From Aurantibacter_A sp965215845 (GTDB taxonomy: Bacteria > Bacteroidota > Bacteroidia > Flavobacteriales > Flavobacteriaceae): a stretch of DNA of 64,000 nucleotides. Below, one piece after another: positions 18,906-27,874 of this stretch (the stretch's first letter is position 1; each line of letters begins with the position of its first letter). The notes below the pieces were generated by a model. That model ran no database searches. It saw only the letters and a list, made by a program, of their open reading frames with translations, and had not been told where the DNA came from. The DNA lies in NCBI GenBank assembly GCA_965215845.1, contig CBDCEL010000004.1:2604001-2668000 (forward strand), written 5' to 3'. The position numbers were made by a program, and so were the translations under genes.

Positions 18906-19929
18906 ATGAACGAATATCTCGATGCCACAGGCGAACACTTTTCTTCAGAGGAAATGGATATCGAAAGGGCGCTACGTCCGATTTCGTTCGATGATTTTAC
19001 CGGGCAGGAACAGGTGCTCGATAATCTAAAAATTTTTGTTCAGGCCGCCAACCGGCGTAATGAGGCCTTGGATCATACGCTATTTCATGGCCCTCCTGGA
19101 TTGGGAAAGACCACGCTTGCACACATACTCGCCAATGAATTGGGGGTTGGTATCAAAGTAACCTCTGGTCCCTGTCTTGGACAAGCCCGGAGATTTGGCG
19201 GGGTTGTTGACCAATCTCGAAAATCGCGATGTTTTGTTCATTGATGAGATTCATCGCCTGAGCCCGATTGTGGAAGAGTACCTCTATTCGGCTATGGAAG
19301 ATTACAAGATCGATATCATGATCGAGACCGGGCCGAATGCCAGGTCGGTGCAAATAAACCTGAATCCGTTTACTTTGATAGGTGCAACAACTAGATCGGG
19401 GCTTTTAACCGCACCTATGCGGGCCCGTTTCGGTATTTCGAACCGATTGGAGTACTATGACACCGAACTTCTTTCTACCATTGTACAACGAAGTGCTGAG
19501 ATCCTAAAGGTCCCTATTACCAATGAGGCCTCAATTGAGATTGCCGGCAGAAGCCGGGGCACCCCGAGAATCTGCAATGCCCTTCTGCGAAGGGTGCGCG
19601 ATTTTGCCCAGATTAAGGGAAATGGGAATATTGATATGGAAATATCAAAATACGGACTAAAGGCCTTGAACGTTGATGCGCATGGACTGGACGAAATGGA
19701 CAATAAAATCCTTTCCACCATCATCGATAAGTTCAAAGGGGGCCCTGTGGGCATTACTACTCTGGCCACCGCGGTTTCCGAAACTGCCGAGACCATTGAA
19801 GAAGTCTATGAACCTTTTCTGATACAGCAAGGTTTTATTATGCGTACCCCGCGAGGACGTGAAGTCACCGAATTGGCCTATAAACATTTGGGACGAATTA
19901 AGGGAGGTGACCAACCGGGACTTTTCTAA
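18906..19929 (+). CDS. ruvB: Holliday junction helicase RuvB, one frameshift in this sequence
   Basis: AAA+ motor of the RuvABC branch-migration complex; its partner ruvA lies at 40.6 kb. The first frame (from ATG 18906) holds GPPGLGKTTLAHILANE (Walker A). After TSGP the frame breaks: a single extra T at about 19173 (CCC-T-GTC) moves the rest into the next frame, which continues LDKPGDLAG, then Walker B LFIDEIHRL and the winged-helix C-terminus ending GGDQPGLF. Removing that T gives a complete protein of about 340 residues with all motifs, normal for RuvB. A sequencing error is more likely than loss of this repair gene, but as written the product would be truncated at 112 residues. Confidence 0.9.
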
Positions 19930-20135
19930 AGACTATTCACTCGTTTTCTGCAAAAATTTGGATTGGACCGCTTCTTTTTCACAAAGCCAATCAAATGGTC
20001 CTGAACCATTTCTGTTAGAATTTGACCTAAATTTTATACTTTAAGAGTTAAAAGTTGACTTTCTTTAGGTCATCTCGTTCAACGATGATGTATTTGTTCT
20101 AATATCTTCTAACCAAAACCCTTAAAATGTAAGTC

Positions 20136-21236
20136 ATGCCTATATATATGGATAGACATATGGTGCCGGGTATTGAGGCAAAGCACGCGGCCGAGGCGCA
20201 TCGCGAAGACATTAAGATTCAAGATGAATATGGCTGTCGTTGCATGACTTATTGGGTCGATGAGGAAAGAGGAAGTGCCTTTTGTTTGATAGATGCACCG
20301 AACAAGGAGGCGGTCCAGAAGATGCATGATAAGGCACATGGCTTAATGCCCCATGAAATAGTGCAGGTCAATAGCAATGTTGTTGAAGGGTTTTTAGGAA
20401 GGATTGCCGACCCTGACGCATATACCGTAATGCCCGGTAATCTAAAGGTATTTAACGACCCGGCCTTTCGCATTATTTTGGTAGGACAAACTACCGACAT
20501 TGGTTTATTGCGGCACCAACTTGGTAAGGAAAGGGCCGAACAATTAATGACCCTATATTATGAGATTATGCGTAAAGAGGTTCAGGCCCATGAGGGAAGG
20601 GAGGTTGAACTAAAAGGACAGGGGTTTGTTGGTTCTTTTGTTTCGGTGACCCAAGCTGTGGCCTGTGCCGCCGCTGTTCAAAAAGGGATGCACGTAGCCG
20701 GAGAGCTGATAAATTTGCGAATGGGAATCAATGCAGGTATGCCCGTTGAGAAGAGTGAGGAACTTTTTGGTGATACCATTAAAATGGCAAAATACCTTAG
20801 CACATTTGCCAACAGGAATCAAATTGTCTTGGCCTCCATTATCAAGGAAATCTATAAAGACGACGGACAAAAGAACTTTCACAATAAGGAGCTTTTTAAA
20901 TGGATCAATCCCAAAGACGAAAATTTGTTGCAAATGCTGATGGACACTCTGGCCAGAAAATGGAATGATTCTCATTTAGGCGTTGGTGATTTTTGTGATG
21001 AGCTCTCAATGAGCAAATCCAAACTCTATAGAAAATCAACAGAGCTCACAGGAATGTCGCCCAACGAATTGATTCGTGAATATCGCCTGTTGAAGTCATT
21101 AGATTTGCTAAAGACCGAACGCAACGTCTCTCAGACCGTTTTCGATGTGGGCTTTAGTAGTCCGTCTTACTTCACAAAATGTTTTCAAGATAGGTTCGGG
21201 TTACAACCGATGGCCTATCTAAAATATTCGGCCTAA
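20136..21236 (+). CDS. DUF4242 / cyclase-like / AraC-type regulator
   Basis: A 366-residue soluble protein with three parts. Residues 1-92 resemble DUF4242 (SCO4226-type, nickel-binding in the founding member). Residues about 112-235 look like a degenerate class III nucleotide cyclase homology domain: TTDIGLL with Asp121 matches the first metal Asp, but the second is Gln162 (KGQGF where cyclases have GDGF), so cyclase activity is doubtful. Residues about 265-366 are an AraC-family HTH domain (LSMSKSKLYRK, VGFSSPSYFTKCF). No signal peptide, so cytosolic. I infer a one-component regulator sensing a small ligand or metal. The next gene encodes a secreted DUF4242 protein, a plausible target or partner. 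Confidence 0.75.
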   Translation: MPIYMDRHMVPGIEAKHAAEAHREDIKIQDEYGCRCMTYWVDEERGSAFCLIDAPNKEAVQKMHDKAHGLMPHEIVQVNSNVVEGFLGRIADPDAYTVMPGNLKVFNDPAFRIILVGQTTDIGLLRHQLGKERAEQLMTLYYEIMRKEVQAHEGREVELKGQGFVGSFVSVTQAVACAAAVQKGMHVAGELINLRMGINAGMPVEKSEELFGDTIKMAKYLSTFANRNQIVLASIIKEIYKDDGQKNFHNKELFKWINPKDENLLQMLMDTLARKWNDSHLGVGDFCDELSMSKSKLYRKSTELTGMSPNELIREYRLLKSLDLLKTERNVSQTVFDVGFSSPSYFTKCFQDRFGLQPMAYLKYSA

Positions 21237-21319
21237 CACAAACCCGACCGATTTTTGTTATCATTCGAAACATTAGTGACAGCCCACGATATGCGGGCTT
21301 TATAGTTTTGGGATGTAAA

Positions 21320-21350
21320 ACCCGTCTGCAGAAAAGGCAGGCTTTAAAAC
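21320..21350. repeat. Short degenerate intergenic repeat, copy 1
   Basis: CCGTCTGCAGA followed closely by GCAGGCTTTAAAA. The same two words, with a longer spacer, occur at 31634-31690. It lies in the leader before the secreted DUF4242 gene. A dispersed flavobacterial intergenic repeat is possible; support is weak. Confidence 0.3.
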
Positions 21351-21358
21351 ATTCCATT

Positions 21359-21733
21359 ATGAAAACAATCAAAACAAGTATCGCACTGGCAGTGACAATT
21401 TTAATATCCACGTATTCCTATTCACAAACAAGTTCAAATCAGCAAAATTCAGAAACGATGAAGACCTATTTAATCGAACGAGAAATCCCCGAAGCCGGAA
21501 AATTGACCCAAGAAGAACTCAAGGGAATATCACAAAAGTCGAACCAAATTTTGTCGGAAATGGGTTCTGGCATTGAATGGGTACATAGTTACGTGACTGA
21601 GAACAAAGTCTATTGTGTTTATAAAGCAGAAAACAAAGAAGCTATAAAAAAACATGCTGAAAATGGTGGTTTTCCAGCCAACAAGATAAGTGAGCTATCG
21701 ACCATAATCGATCCGGCCACAGGAAAAGACTAG
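21359..21733 (+). CDS. Secreted DUF4242 protein
   Basis: A 124-residue exported protein: signal peptide (MKTIKTSIALAVTILISTYS) then a DUF4242 domain (TYLIEREIPEAGKLTQEEL ... WVHSYVTENKVYCVYKAEN). DUF4242 is a small ferredoxin-like dimer family; the founding member binds nickel. The same domain forms the N-terminus of the regulator encoded 122 bases upstream, which suggests a linked sensing function; this is inference. The ATG at 21359 was chosen over an upstream in-frame start because it yields a clean signal peptide. Confidence 0.75.
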   Translation: MKTIKTSIALAVTILISTYSYSQTSSNQQNSETMKTYLIEREIPEAGKLTQEELKGISQKSNQILSEMGSGIEWVHSYVTENKVYCVYKAENKEAIKKHAENGGFPANKISELSTIIDPATGKD

Positions 21734-21794
21734 TGTTTGAGTTAGTTTCCAAAAAAAGGTACCTTACAAGCATGGTTTTGTGAAAATTACCGGT

Positions 21795-23183
21795 ATGAGA
21801 ACGTCAATTGCCAACCTTTGTGTATTTCTATTTCTTTGGCTGTTCTTTGCTTGTCAAAAAGAGTCTAAGGTTGTAACGCACACCATGGCCCTTGTAGGCG
21901 GTACCGTTTTGGATTTTGGCAATTATGGAAAATCGAACAATGACATTGAAAATGCCGTCGTAATTATCTCGAAAGATTCGATTTTGTCCGTTGGAAATAT
22001 GAACGAAGTCGTGATTCCCAAGAATGCCAAGGTTGTCGATGTAAGTGGAAAATATTTAACTCCGGGATTCATTGATGCCTTTGCTACCCTGAACGACCAA
22101 AATTATGCCAACTCCTTTTTATACATGGGAGTGACCACCATTGTTGGTTTGGAGGGTGGGCGCCGCGGCAAGATTTTTTGGGAGGCCGATCCATCTCCTG
22201 AGATCATAAAATTCGACAGCTATTATGGCGAAGGGGTATGGTCAGATGAAGAACAACGTATCGTTCGGTGGGCGAACAAAGAGGAAATTGAGCATACCAT
22301 AGACTCGCTCGGCTCAAATGGAGTTAAAGTGCTTTTGGTACATTACGGCGTAAAACCTGATCAGTTACCAACAATTGTTCAAAGATGTCGTGAGAACGGA
22401 ATGGTAACTATCGGTGAACTTGGGTATTCCAAGGCTGAAGAGGCTATCAATGCGCGCATACAGAGTTTTGTGCATATTTCCCGTTATTCCATCGATGTTG
22501 TTCCCGAAGAAATCAAAGAGGGATATGAAGATGCACCCTTTGGTCCTCCTAGAATAAAGGCCTACGAATATTACGAAGATTTCGACCCTGAAATCGATAG
22601 TGCTATGCAGAAGCATGCGGCTATGCTAGGGCGTTCAAATGCGGCGCTAATACCTACCCATTCATTGTGGTACCCAAGTTTTCCGTTTGCCAAAAACCCA
22701 TGGAAATACCCAATAGCCAAATTGATTGAAGCTGATAGTATTCATATGCCGGTCAACCAAGAAACGGGCAAATGGGGAGAATTGAAGAACACGGATCGGT
22801 GGGATACGTTGGTATGGTCAAAAAAATTGGTGAATAACTTGCTAAAGATCGAGAATCAGTATGTTCGAAATGGGGCCAAATATCTCACCGGTTCGGGCAC
22901 TGATGCGTTTGGGACCATGCCTGGTATTTCCCTGTATAGCGAAATGGAAATGTTAGTACGCTCGGGACTCACTCCTCGGGAGGCCATTGCGGCAGCCACC
23001 ACCAACTTTTGCATGGTATGGGAATGGAACCATATAGGGCAAATCAAAGAAGGTAGTGAGGCCGATATTTTGTTGTTTGATGAAAATCCTGTTGAAACCC
23101 TTGAAAATTTGAATTCCCTAGATCTTTTGGTTCTCGATGGGAAGTTGCTTGAAAAGAATTCATTGTTGACTGAATCAAATTAA
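21795..23183 (+). CDS. Amidohydrolase-family lipoprotein lacking the HxH metal motif
   Basis: About 462 residues. The N-terminus is a lipoprotein signal ending LFFAC, so it is membrane-anchored and extracytoplasmic. The fold is that of metal-dependent amidohydrolases: GKYLTPGFIDA, then FVHISRY, a late TGSGTDAFGTMPG and the C-terminal GQIKEGSEADILLFDENP. The HxH pair normally following GFID is replaced by AFAT, so the binuclear metal site cannot be standard and hydrolase activity is uncertain. A GTG 15 bases upstream is an alternative start; ATG 21795 gives the better signal. Probably in one unit with the two DUF4242-domain genes. Confidence 0.75.
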   Translation: MRTSIANLCVFLFLWLFFACQKESKVVTHTMALVGGTVLDFGNYGKSNNDIENAVVIISKDSILSVGNMNEVVIPKNAKVVDVSGKYLTPGFIDAFATLNDQNYANSFLYMGVTTIVGLEGGRRGKIFWEADPSPEIIKFDSYYGEGVWSDEEQRIVRWANKEEIEHTIDSLGSNGVKVLLVHYGVKPDQLPTIVQRCRENGMVTIGELGYSKAEEAINARIQSFVHISRYSIDVVPEEIKEGYEDAPFGPPRIKAYEYYEDFDPEIDSAMQKHAAMLGRSNAALIPTHSLWYPSFPFAKNPWKYPIAKLIEADSIHMPVNQETGKWGELKNTDRWDTLVWSKKLVNNLLKIENQYVRNGAKYLTGSGTDAFGTMPGISLYSEMEMLVRSGLTPREAIAAATTNFCMVWEWNHIGQIKEGSEADILLFDENPVETLENLNSLDLLVLDGKLLEKNSLLTESN

Positions 23184-23263
23184 GTGAAATCCGCAAGATT
23201 TGTAACTTGGTTCAAGAAATCACTATATACTGTTTCTACAAAATCAGCACATCGCGCCTAATC

Positions 23264-23294
23264 AAGACCGAAGCCAAACGCCCTAGTTTTTTTT
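23264..23294 (+). repeat. queG 5'-like repeat, copy A
   Basis: About 30 bases closely matching the start of queG (codons for IKTEAKRLGF): it shares ACCGAAGCCAAACGCC with 30724-30739, then diverges slightly before a T8 run. The hairpin that copies B and C can form is broken here, so terminator function alone does not explain the likeness. It lies between the amidohydrolase and the hybrid kinase gene. Confidence 0.55.
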
Positions 23295-23347
23295 AATATC
23301 TTGTAAGACTTCCCCTTTTGCTTACCAACAAATTTTAGACTCGCGGC

Positions 23348-26225
23348 ATGATCAAACGGTTTATAGTTGTGCTAATGTTTTGTATCAGTTGTTGGGGAAT
23401 CGGGCAACAGGTATATGAATTGGATACCTTATACCCGGTACATTCCTTAGACCATGTCCTTCGTGTATACCCCGATACCGAAAATGAGCTAAGTGCCAAA
23501 AAAATTTTGCAAGACACTACCCTTGCATATCTTCGAGGGAATGGATTACCAAGATATCTTGAAGTGGGGACTACCTATTGGGGAAGACTTACCCATAATG
23601 GCAAAAGATAGTCTGAAAGGATGGACGTTGCATTTCGAAGATAAAATGATTGGTCCTCCGGTCTGGACTAAAAGTAACGGCAAAGTCGATGTATATGCCT
23701 ATTCCGAGGGCCATTTGCTTTTTCATCAGAAAACAGGTGTTGAATATCCAAAGAACCAGAGGGCCTACAAGGGGTACTGGGTCATGAATGCCGTAAATTT
23801 AGACGATTTATCACCTAATAAACCTGTGACGTTGATAATGAAAGTGCGGGGTAATACCTTGGGCTATCCTGCCTACTTCAATCTAACCATTAGAAGCCCA
23901 GAACAACCTTTTTACCACGAATTCAATCAGTACCATAGCAGCTTCAACCTGTTTCTTTTTGGAGTCACGTTTATCATTCTTGTCTATCACCTGTTTGCAA
24001 TATATTTACTTACGCGAGTCTATTTATTTATGGTTCTGCCTGTGGTTGTTTTTTTGTGCCTTAACCCAATCCATGGCAGCAGGCTTAATCATCGGTAGTA
24101 TAGATGCCTTTAAATATGCAATCTGGTTCTTGATTGCCAATGGCCAATTTTATTCCTTCTGGTTTTTTGGCAGGGCTTTTATAGATTCCAGGACGAAGTT
24201 TCCCAAATTAGACAAAGTGATGTTGGGCCTTGCGCTGTTCATTTTAGTCGAAATCATTCTAATGGTTTTTTATGTACTGTTGGCCAAACCTCAGACCTAT
24301 TTCACTGGGGTAAGTTTCCACTACACAATCTTGAACATTTATGCCGTGCTAAGTTTGGCGATTTCAATAGTGCTGGTTTTTAAAAAGGATTTGTTTGCAC
24401 GTTATTTTGGCATTGGAGCCATTGTGGCAAGTTTATCCTTGATTATCGGAGACGCTTTGGTCCATGGGTTTGATGCAACCGCCCTTTAGGCTGGATCCTT
24501 ATGCGACGGGTATTTTTCTACAGATTGTACTGTATTCCTTTGGGATTGCCTATCGAAGGCAAACTTTGGCCAAACAATCAGAACAAGAAAAGTTGGAAGC
24601 AGAAAAATCACGGAACGAAATGCTCCGTATGAAGGACTTGGATGAGTTGAAAACACGTTTTTTTACAAATATCAGCCACGAGTTTCGAACACCGCTGACC
24701 TTGATACAGGGCCCCGATTCGAGAAGCTTTTAAAAAACTTCAAAATGTGGACGAAAGTGAAGCTGTCTCTTTAAGCAAAAAGGATTTTGGAATTATTGAA
24801 CGTAATACCAACCGTCTTCAAGGCTTGGTAGATGAATTATTGGAGCTTTCTAAAATAGAAAGTGGAAAAGCGGTATTACACCTTGCCGAAGGTGATCCAA
24901 TGTCGCTGATTAAAGCCACTGTTTTTTCCTTTGAGAGTATGGCCGAGCGCTCGAACATTAAATTTAAATACGAATTTTAATGTCAATACCTCGGCCGGAA
25001 CGACAACATCGCACTTCTTCGATGGCGGTAAATTGGAAAAAGTGGTCTACAAACCTACTGTCTAACGCATTTAAATATACGCCAAAATGGAGGTGCAGTA
25101 ACCTCGAATACTAGGCTGCTAAATGACTCCCTGCTCATAGAGATTGCAGATACGGGAAAGGGCATAGATGCTAAAGAACTGGTACATATTTTTGACCGCT
25201 TTTACCGGGTTGAAGGGAGTGAGCAAAAAGGCTCAGGAATAGGATTGGCACTTACCAAAGAATTGATTGAGTTGCACAATGGCGAGATAAAAGTAGAAAG
25301 TGAACTTGGAAAAGGGACACGATTTTTGATCACATTACCTACCCAGTTGATGGATCTACCCAAATCGTCAATTTTGCACGAGTCAGAAAATTCGAGTAAA
25401 AATACATCTCATTTATCGGAAAAAAGCCCTCATATTGGGAACAAGGAACCCTCTAAAAATACCAAAGACCAGCCTTTGGTATTGGTTGTTGAGGATAATA
25501 TGGATCTGCAAAGCTACATATCTGATGTTCTCGGCAAAACGTATAACGTATTATTAGCATCTAATGGCTTACAAGGAGAACGAATGGCGATAGAACATAT
25601 ACCCGATATCGTAGTTAGTGATGTGATGATGCCAAAAAAGGATGGATTTGAACTCTGTCACGATTTAAAAAACAATATAAAGACCTGCCATATTCCTATT
25701 CTTATGTTAACCGCCAAAGCAGGCCATGATAACAAAATGGAAGGTCTTCTTCAAGGAGCCGATGCGTATTTAACAAAACCCTTTGTGGCAGAAGAACTGT
25801 TGGTCCGGATGAAAAACTTAACCAACCTTAGACAGAATCTATGGCAGAAGTTGAAGGAGACAAACGGTATTCTGGTAGACAATCTCGAGCTAACTTCCAT
25901 GGATGATAAACTCTTAAAAAAAGTGCTGGGAACCATTGAAGATAATTTGGACGACGAACGTCTTTCTGTAGAAACCCTTTCAAGTGCTGTCGGCTTTAGT
26001 AGATCCCAGCTAAATCGAAAATTGCAAGCGCTTTTAAATACATCCCCCAATCAACTGATTAATGAAATTAGATTGAACAAAGCGTATCATCTGCTTCAAG
26101 CTAATTCGGGAACGGTTTCCGAAATAGCGTATTCCGTCGGGTACGGCAATATGTCTTATTTCTCCCGGCGATTTAAGGAAAAATTTGGCAAAGCACCGAG
26201 CGAGCTTTTTGTCCAAAAGCAATAA
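23348..26225 (+). pseudogene. Hybrid two-component sensor/AraC regulator, seven frameshifts
   Basis: Read across frames, this is one protein of about 955 residues: signal peptide, 7TMR-DISM-type extracellular domain, seven membrane helices, histidine kinase (H-box FFTNISHEFRTPL), HATPase (VVYNLLSNAFKYTPNGG after correction, DTGKGID, GSGIGLALTKELIE), receiver (VVEDN, DVMMPKKDG with phospho-Asp, LTAKAG, TKPF) and AraC HTH (SVGYGNMSYFSRRFKEKFG). The frame changes at about 23603, 24018, 24483, 24713, 24976, 25052 and 25085; each is repaired by deleting one base, mostly within runs of 3-4 identical bases. No other stops are needed. As written it is inactive; insertion-type sequence errors could explain it. 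It probably controls the lipoprotein and cytochrome genes that follow. Confidence 0.8.
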
Positions 26226-26236
26226 AGCTTTTTTTT
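26215..26236 (+). terminator. Weak terminator after the hybrid kinase
   Basis: AAAAGC (26215-26220) pairs with GCTTTT (26227-26232), followed by more T to 26236. The stem is only 6 bp and overlaps the stop codon. Confidence 0.4.
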
Positions 26237-26392
26237 GCTTGTTTAAGTTTCTCAAAACCAATACTTTATCAACAATGATTCAAATGTGTTAGGGTCTGCT
26301 ACATATGTTCTAACCGTGAGACGCTTTTCTTTTCAATTTAGCGGTACGGTTCCCCACTTAAAACGATTTATTCATATAACAACCGTACTCTT

Positions 26393-26959
26393 ATGAAAAC
26401 AAAAAAAAGAATTTGGAAGATTAACGTTACAGTAATAGCGATGATGCTAGTATTGTCATCGTGCTCTAAAGAAGAAGTAGATAGCAGTTCTGATATCAAG
26501 GCCATTACCGCTAAGACCCAGGTGGAGACTCTGGAAAATCAACTGAAGAAGGTGACAAAGGCAGCCATGCGTTTCCATAGCTTTGAACAAGCCAGGAAAG
26601 CAGGCTATGCCGATCCGTTTCCTTTTAATCCCTCTCCCTATGTTCCGCACATGGGTTACCACTACATCAATGTAGGTCTAATGGATGGCAAATTTGAGCT
26701 TGAAAAACCTGAAATTTTATTGTATGTTCCCAATGAACATGGTAAGTTGAAGTTAGTTGGGGTGGAGTATGCGGTTCCAGGTCCCAAAAATTCAACTCCA
26801 CCCGAAGGTTTTATTGGCAGTGAAGACCACTGGCATTACAATCCTAATGTAGCTGGCGGATCGTGGACACTTCATGCATGGGTGGTTTTGGATAATCCTG
26901 ATGGGGTTTTTGCCGCATTCAATCCCAATGTTCCGGTAGCAGATCCATCGGAAGATTAA
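26393..26959 (+). CDS. Uncharacterised His-containing lipoprotein
   Basis: A 188-residue lipoprotein (signal ending LSSC, with Cys about residue 24). The mature part has a short helical region (TLENQLKKVTKAAMRF) and then conserved-looking His motifs: MGYHYIN, EDHWHYN and WTLHAWVVLDNPDGVF. I recall an uncharacterised bacterial family with these LHAWV and NPDGVF words but cannot name a function. The several His suggest metal binding; inference only. It sits between the broken hybrid kinase and a cytochrome c gene, so a redox or metal-stress role is possible. Confidence 0.65.
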   Translation: MKTKKRIWKINVTVIAMMLVLSSCSKEEVDSSSDIKAITAKTQVETLENQLKKVTKAAMRFHSFEQARKAGYADPFPFNPSPYVPHMGYHYINVGLMDGKFELEKPEILLYVPNEHGKLKLVGVEYAVPGPKNSTPPEGFIGSEDHWHYNPNVAGGSWTLHAWVVLDNPDGVFAAFNPNVPVADPSED

Positions 26960-26972
26960 AAGAGATTGAAAT

Positions 26973-26997
26973 GCCCAATCGCAGACCTTGGGCTTTT
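26973..26997 (+). terminator. Possible terminator after the lipoprotein gene
   Basis: GCCCAA (26973-26978) pairs with TTGGGC (26988-26993), followed by TTTT. A short stem, so attenuation rather than full termination is possible. Confidence 0.4.
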
Positions 26998-27114
26998 CAG
27001 GAAGTTCCAAGGTTTTTATTAAATGATTTTTATCGATTATGAGCAAAATAGAACTGTCGACGGAAATTTTATCCTGAAAAAATTTAAATTATTCCTGTAT
27101 CCAATCCAAACAAT

Positions 27115-27696
27115 ATGAAAAATATCAGCATTATTCTGTTTGTGGCCCTATTAATACTATTTGGTGCCTGTAATCAAAAAAAGACCTCGAAGATTGAAAG
27201 GAATGTCACAGAGACGGCTCAAGAGGAAAACCTTGTGAAGCGAGGTGAATATCTCGTTACCCTTATGGACTGTGTTGCCTGTCACACCCCAAAGAAAATG
27301 GGTCAAAAAGGACCTATTCCTGATATGGATAGATTTATGATGGGCTTCGATAGCTCTGGTTCCTTACCCCCGCTACCAGAGAATATATCTATTGGGCCAT
27401 GGGCACTTTTCAGCGGCGAGCTTACCGCCACGGTCGGGCCATGGGGCACGACCTATGCAGCCAATATAACACCACATGCATCAGGAATAGGCAACTGGAC
27501 CTTGGAGCAATTCTCGAAGGCAATGCGCGAAGGTAAATACAAAGGGCTTGACAATTCACGGCCAATCATGCCTCCCATGCCGATTGAAGCGTATAAGAAT
27601 CTCACAGACAAGGATCTAGAGGCAATCTTTATCTATTTAAAGACCTTGAAACCTATTGAAAATGTGGTGCCGGGATATCAACCTCCGACCCAATAA
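27115..27696 (+). CDS. Monoheme cytochrome c lipoprotein
   Basis: A 193-residue exported cytochrome. Signal peptide ends FGAC, so Cys19 is probably lipidated. One heme motif, CVACH, follows GEYLVTLMD, and PIMPPMPIEAY near the C-terminus supplies likely axial Met. The pattern RGEYLV..DCVACHTP and the spacing resemble the cytochromes that accompany periplasmic dehydrogenases. No dehydrogenase is adjacent. Expected to move electrons on the periplasmic side; the partner is unknown, possibly the preceding His-rich lipoprotein. Confidence 0.8.
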   Translation: MKNISIILFVALLILFGACNQKKTSKIERNVTETAQEENLVKRGEYLVTLMDCVACHTPKKMGQKGPIPDMDRFMMGFDSSGSLPPLPENISIGPWALFSGELTATVGPWGTTYAANITPHASGIGNWTLEQFSKAMREGKYKGLDNSRPIMPPMPIEAYKNLTDKDLEAIFIYLKTLKPIENVVPGYQPPTQ

Positions 27697-27750
27697 TTTT
27701 TTATAGGGTACCTTTGAGATATGGAGCCTGCTAGGTATGCCGAGATGATC

Positions 27751-27779
27751 AAAACCGAAGCCAAAGGCCTCGGTTTTTT
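27751..27779 (+). terminator. Terminator-like hairpin, also queG 5'-like repeat copy B
   Basis: A 12-bp stem with one mismatch (27751-27762 with 27766-27777), loop AAA, and a T6 run. It can terminate the cytochrome gene. It also matches the queG start at 30721-30749 at 28 of 29 positions. In its coding frame, from ATG 27746, it reads MIKTEAKGLGFL, keeping the six-T run that an intact queG needs. Confidence 0.65.
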
Positions 27780-27874
27780 GTTTGGGGACGAAATTTAGTA
27801 TCTTATTTCGGATTTTAATTAGAACCTAATTCACGAGAAATGGGGTGTAACATCCGATTTAATTTGTCCTGAAA

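Noticed and set aside
20136..21236. Active adenylate cyclase
   Set aside because: The second metal Asp is Gln162 and the C-terminus is an AraC domain, so a degenerate ligand-binding role is more likely.
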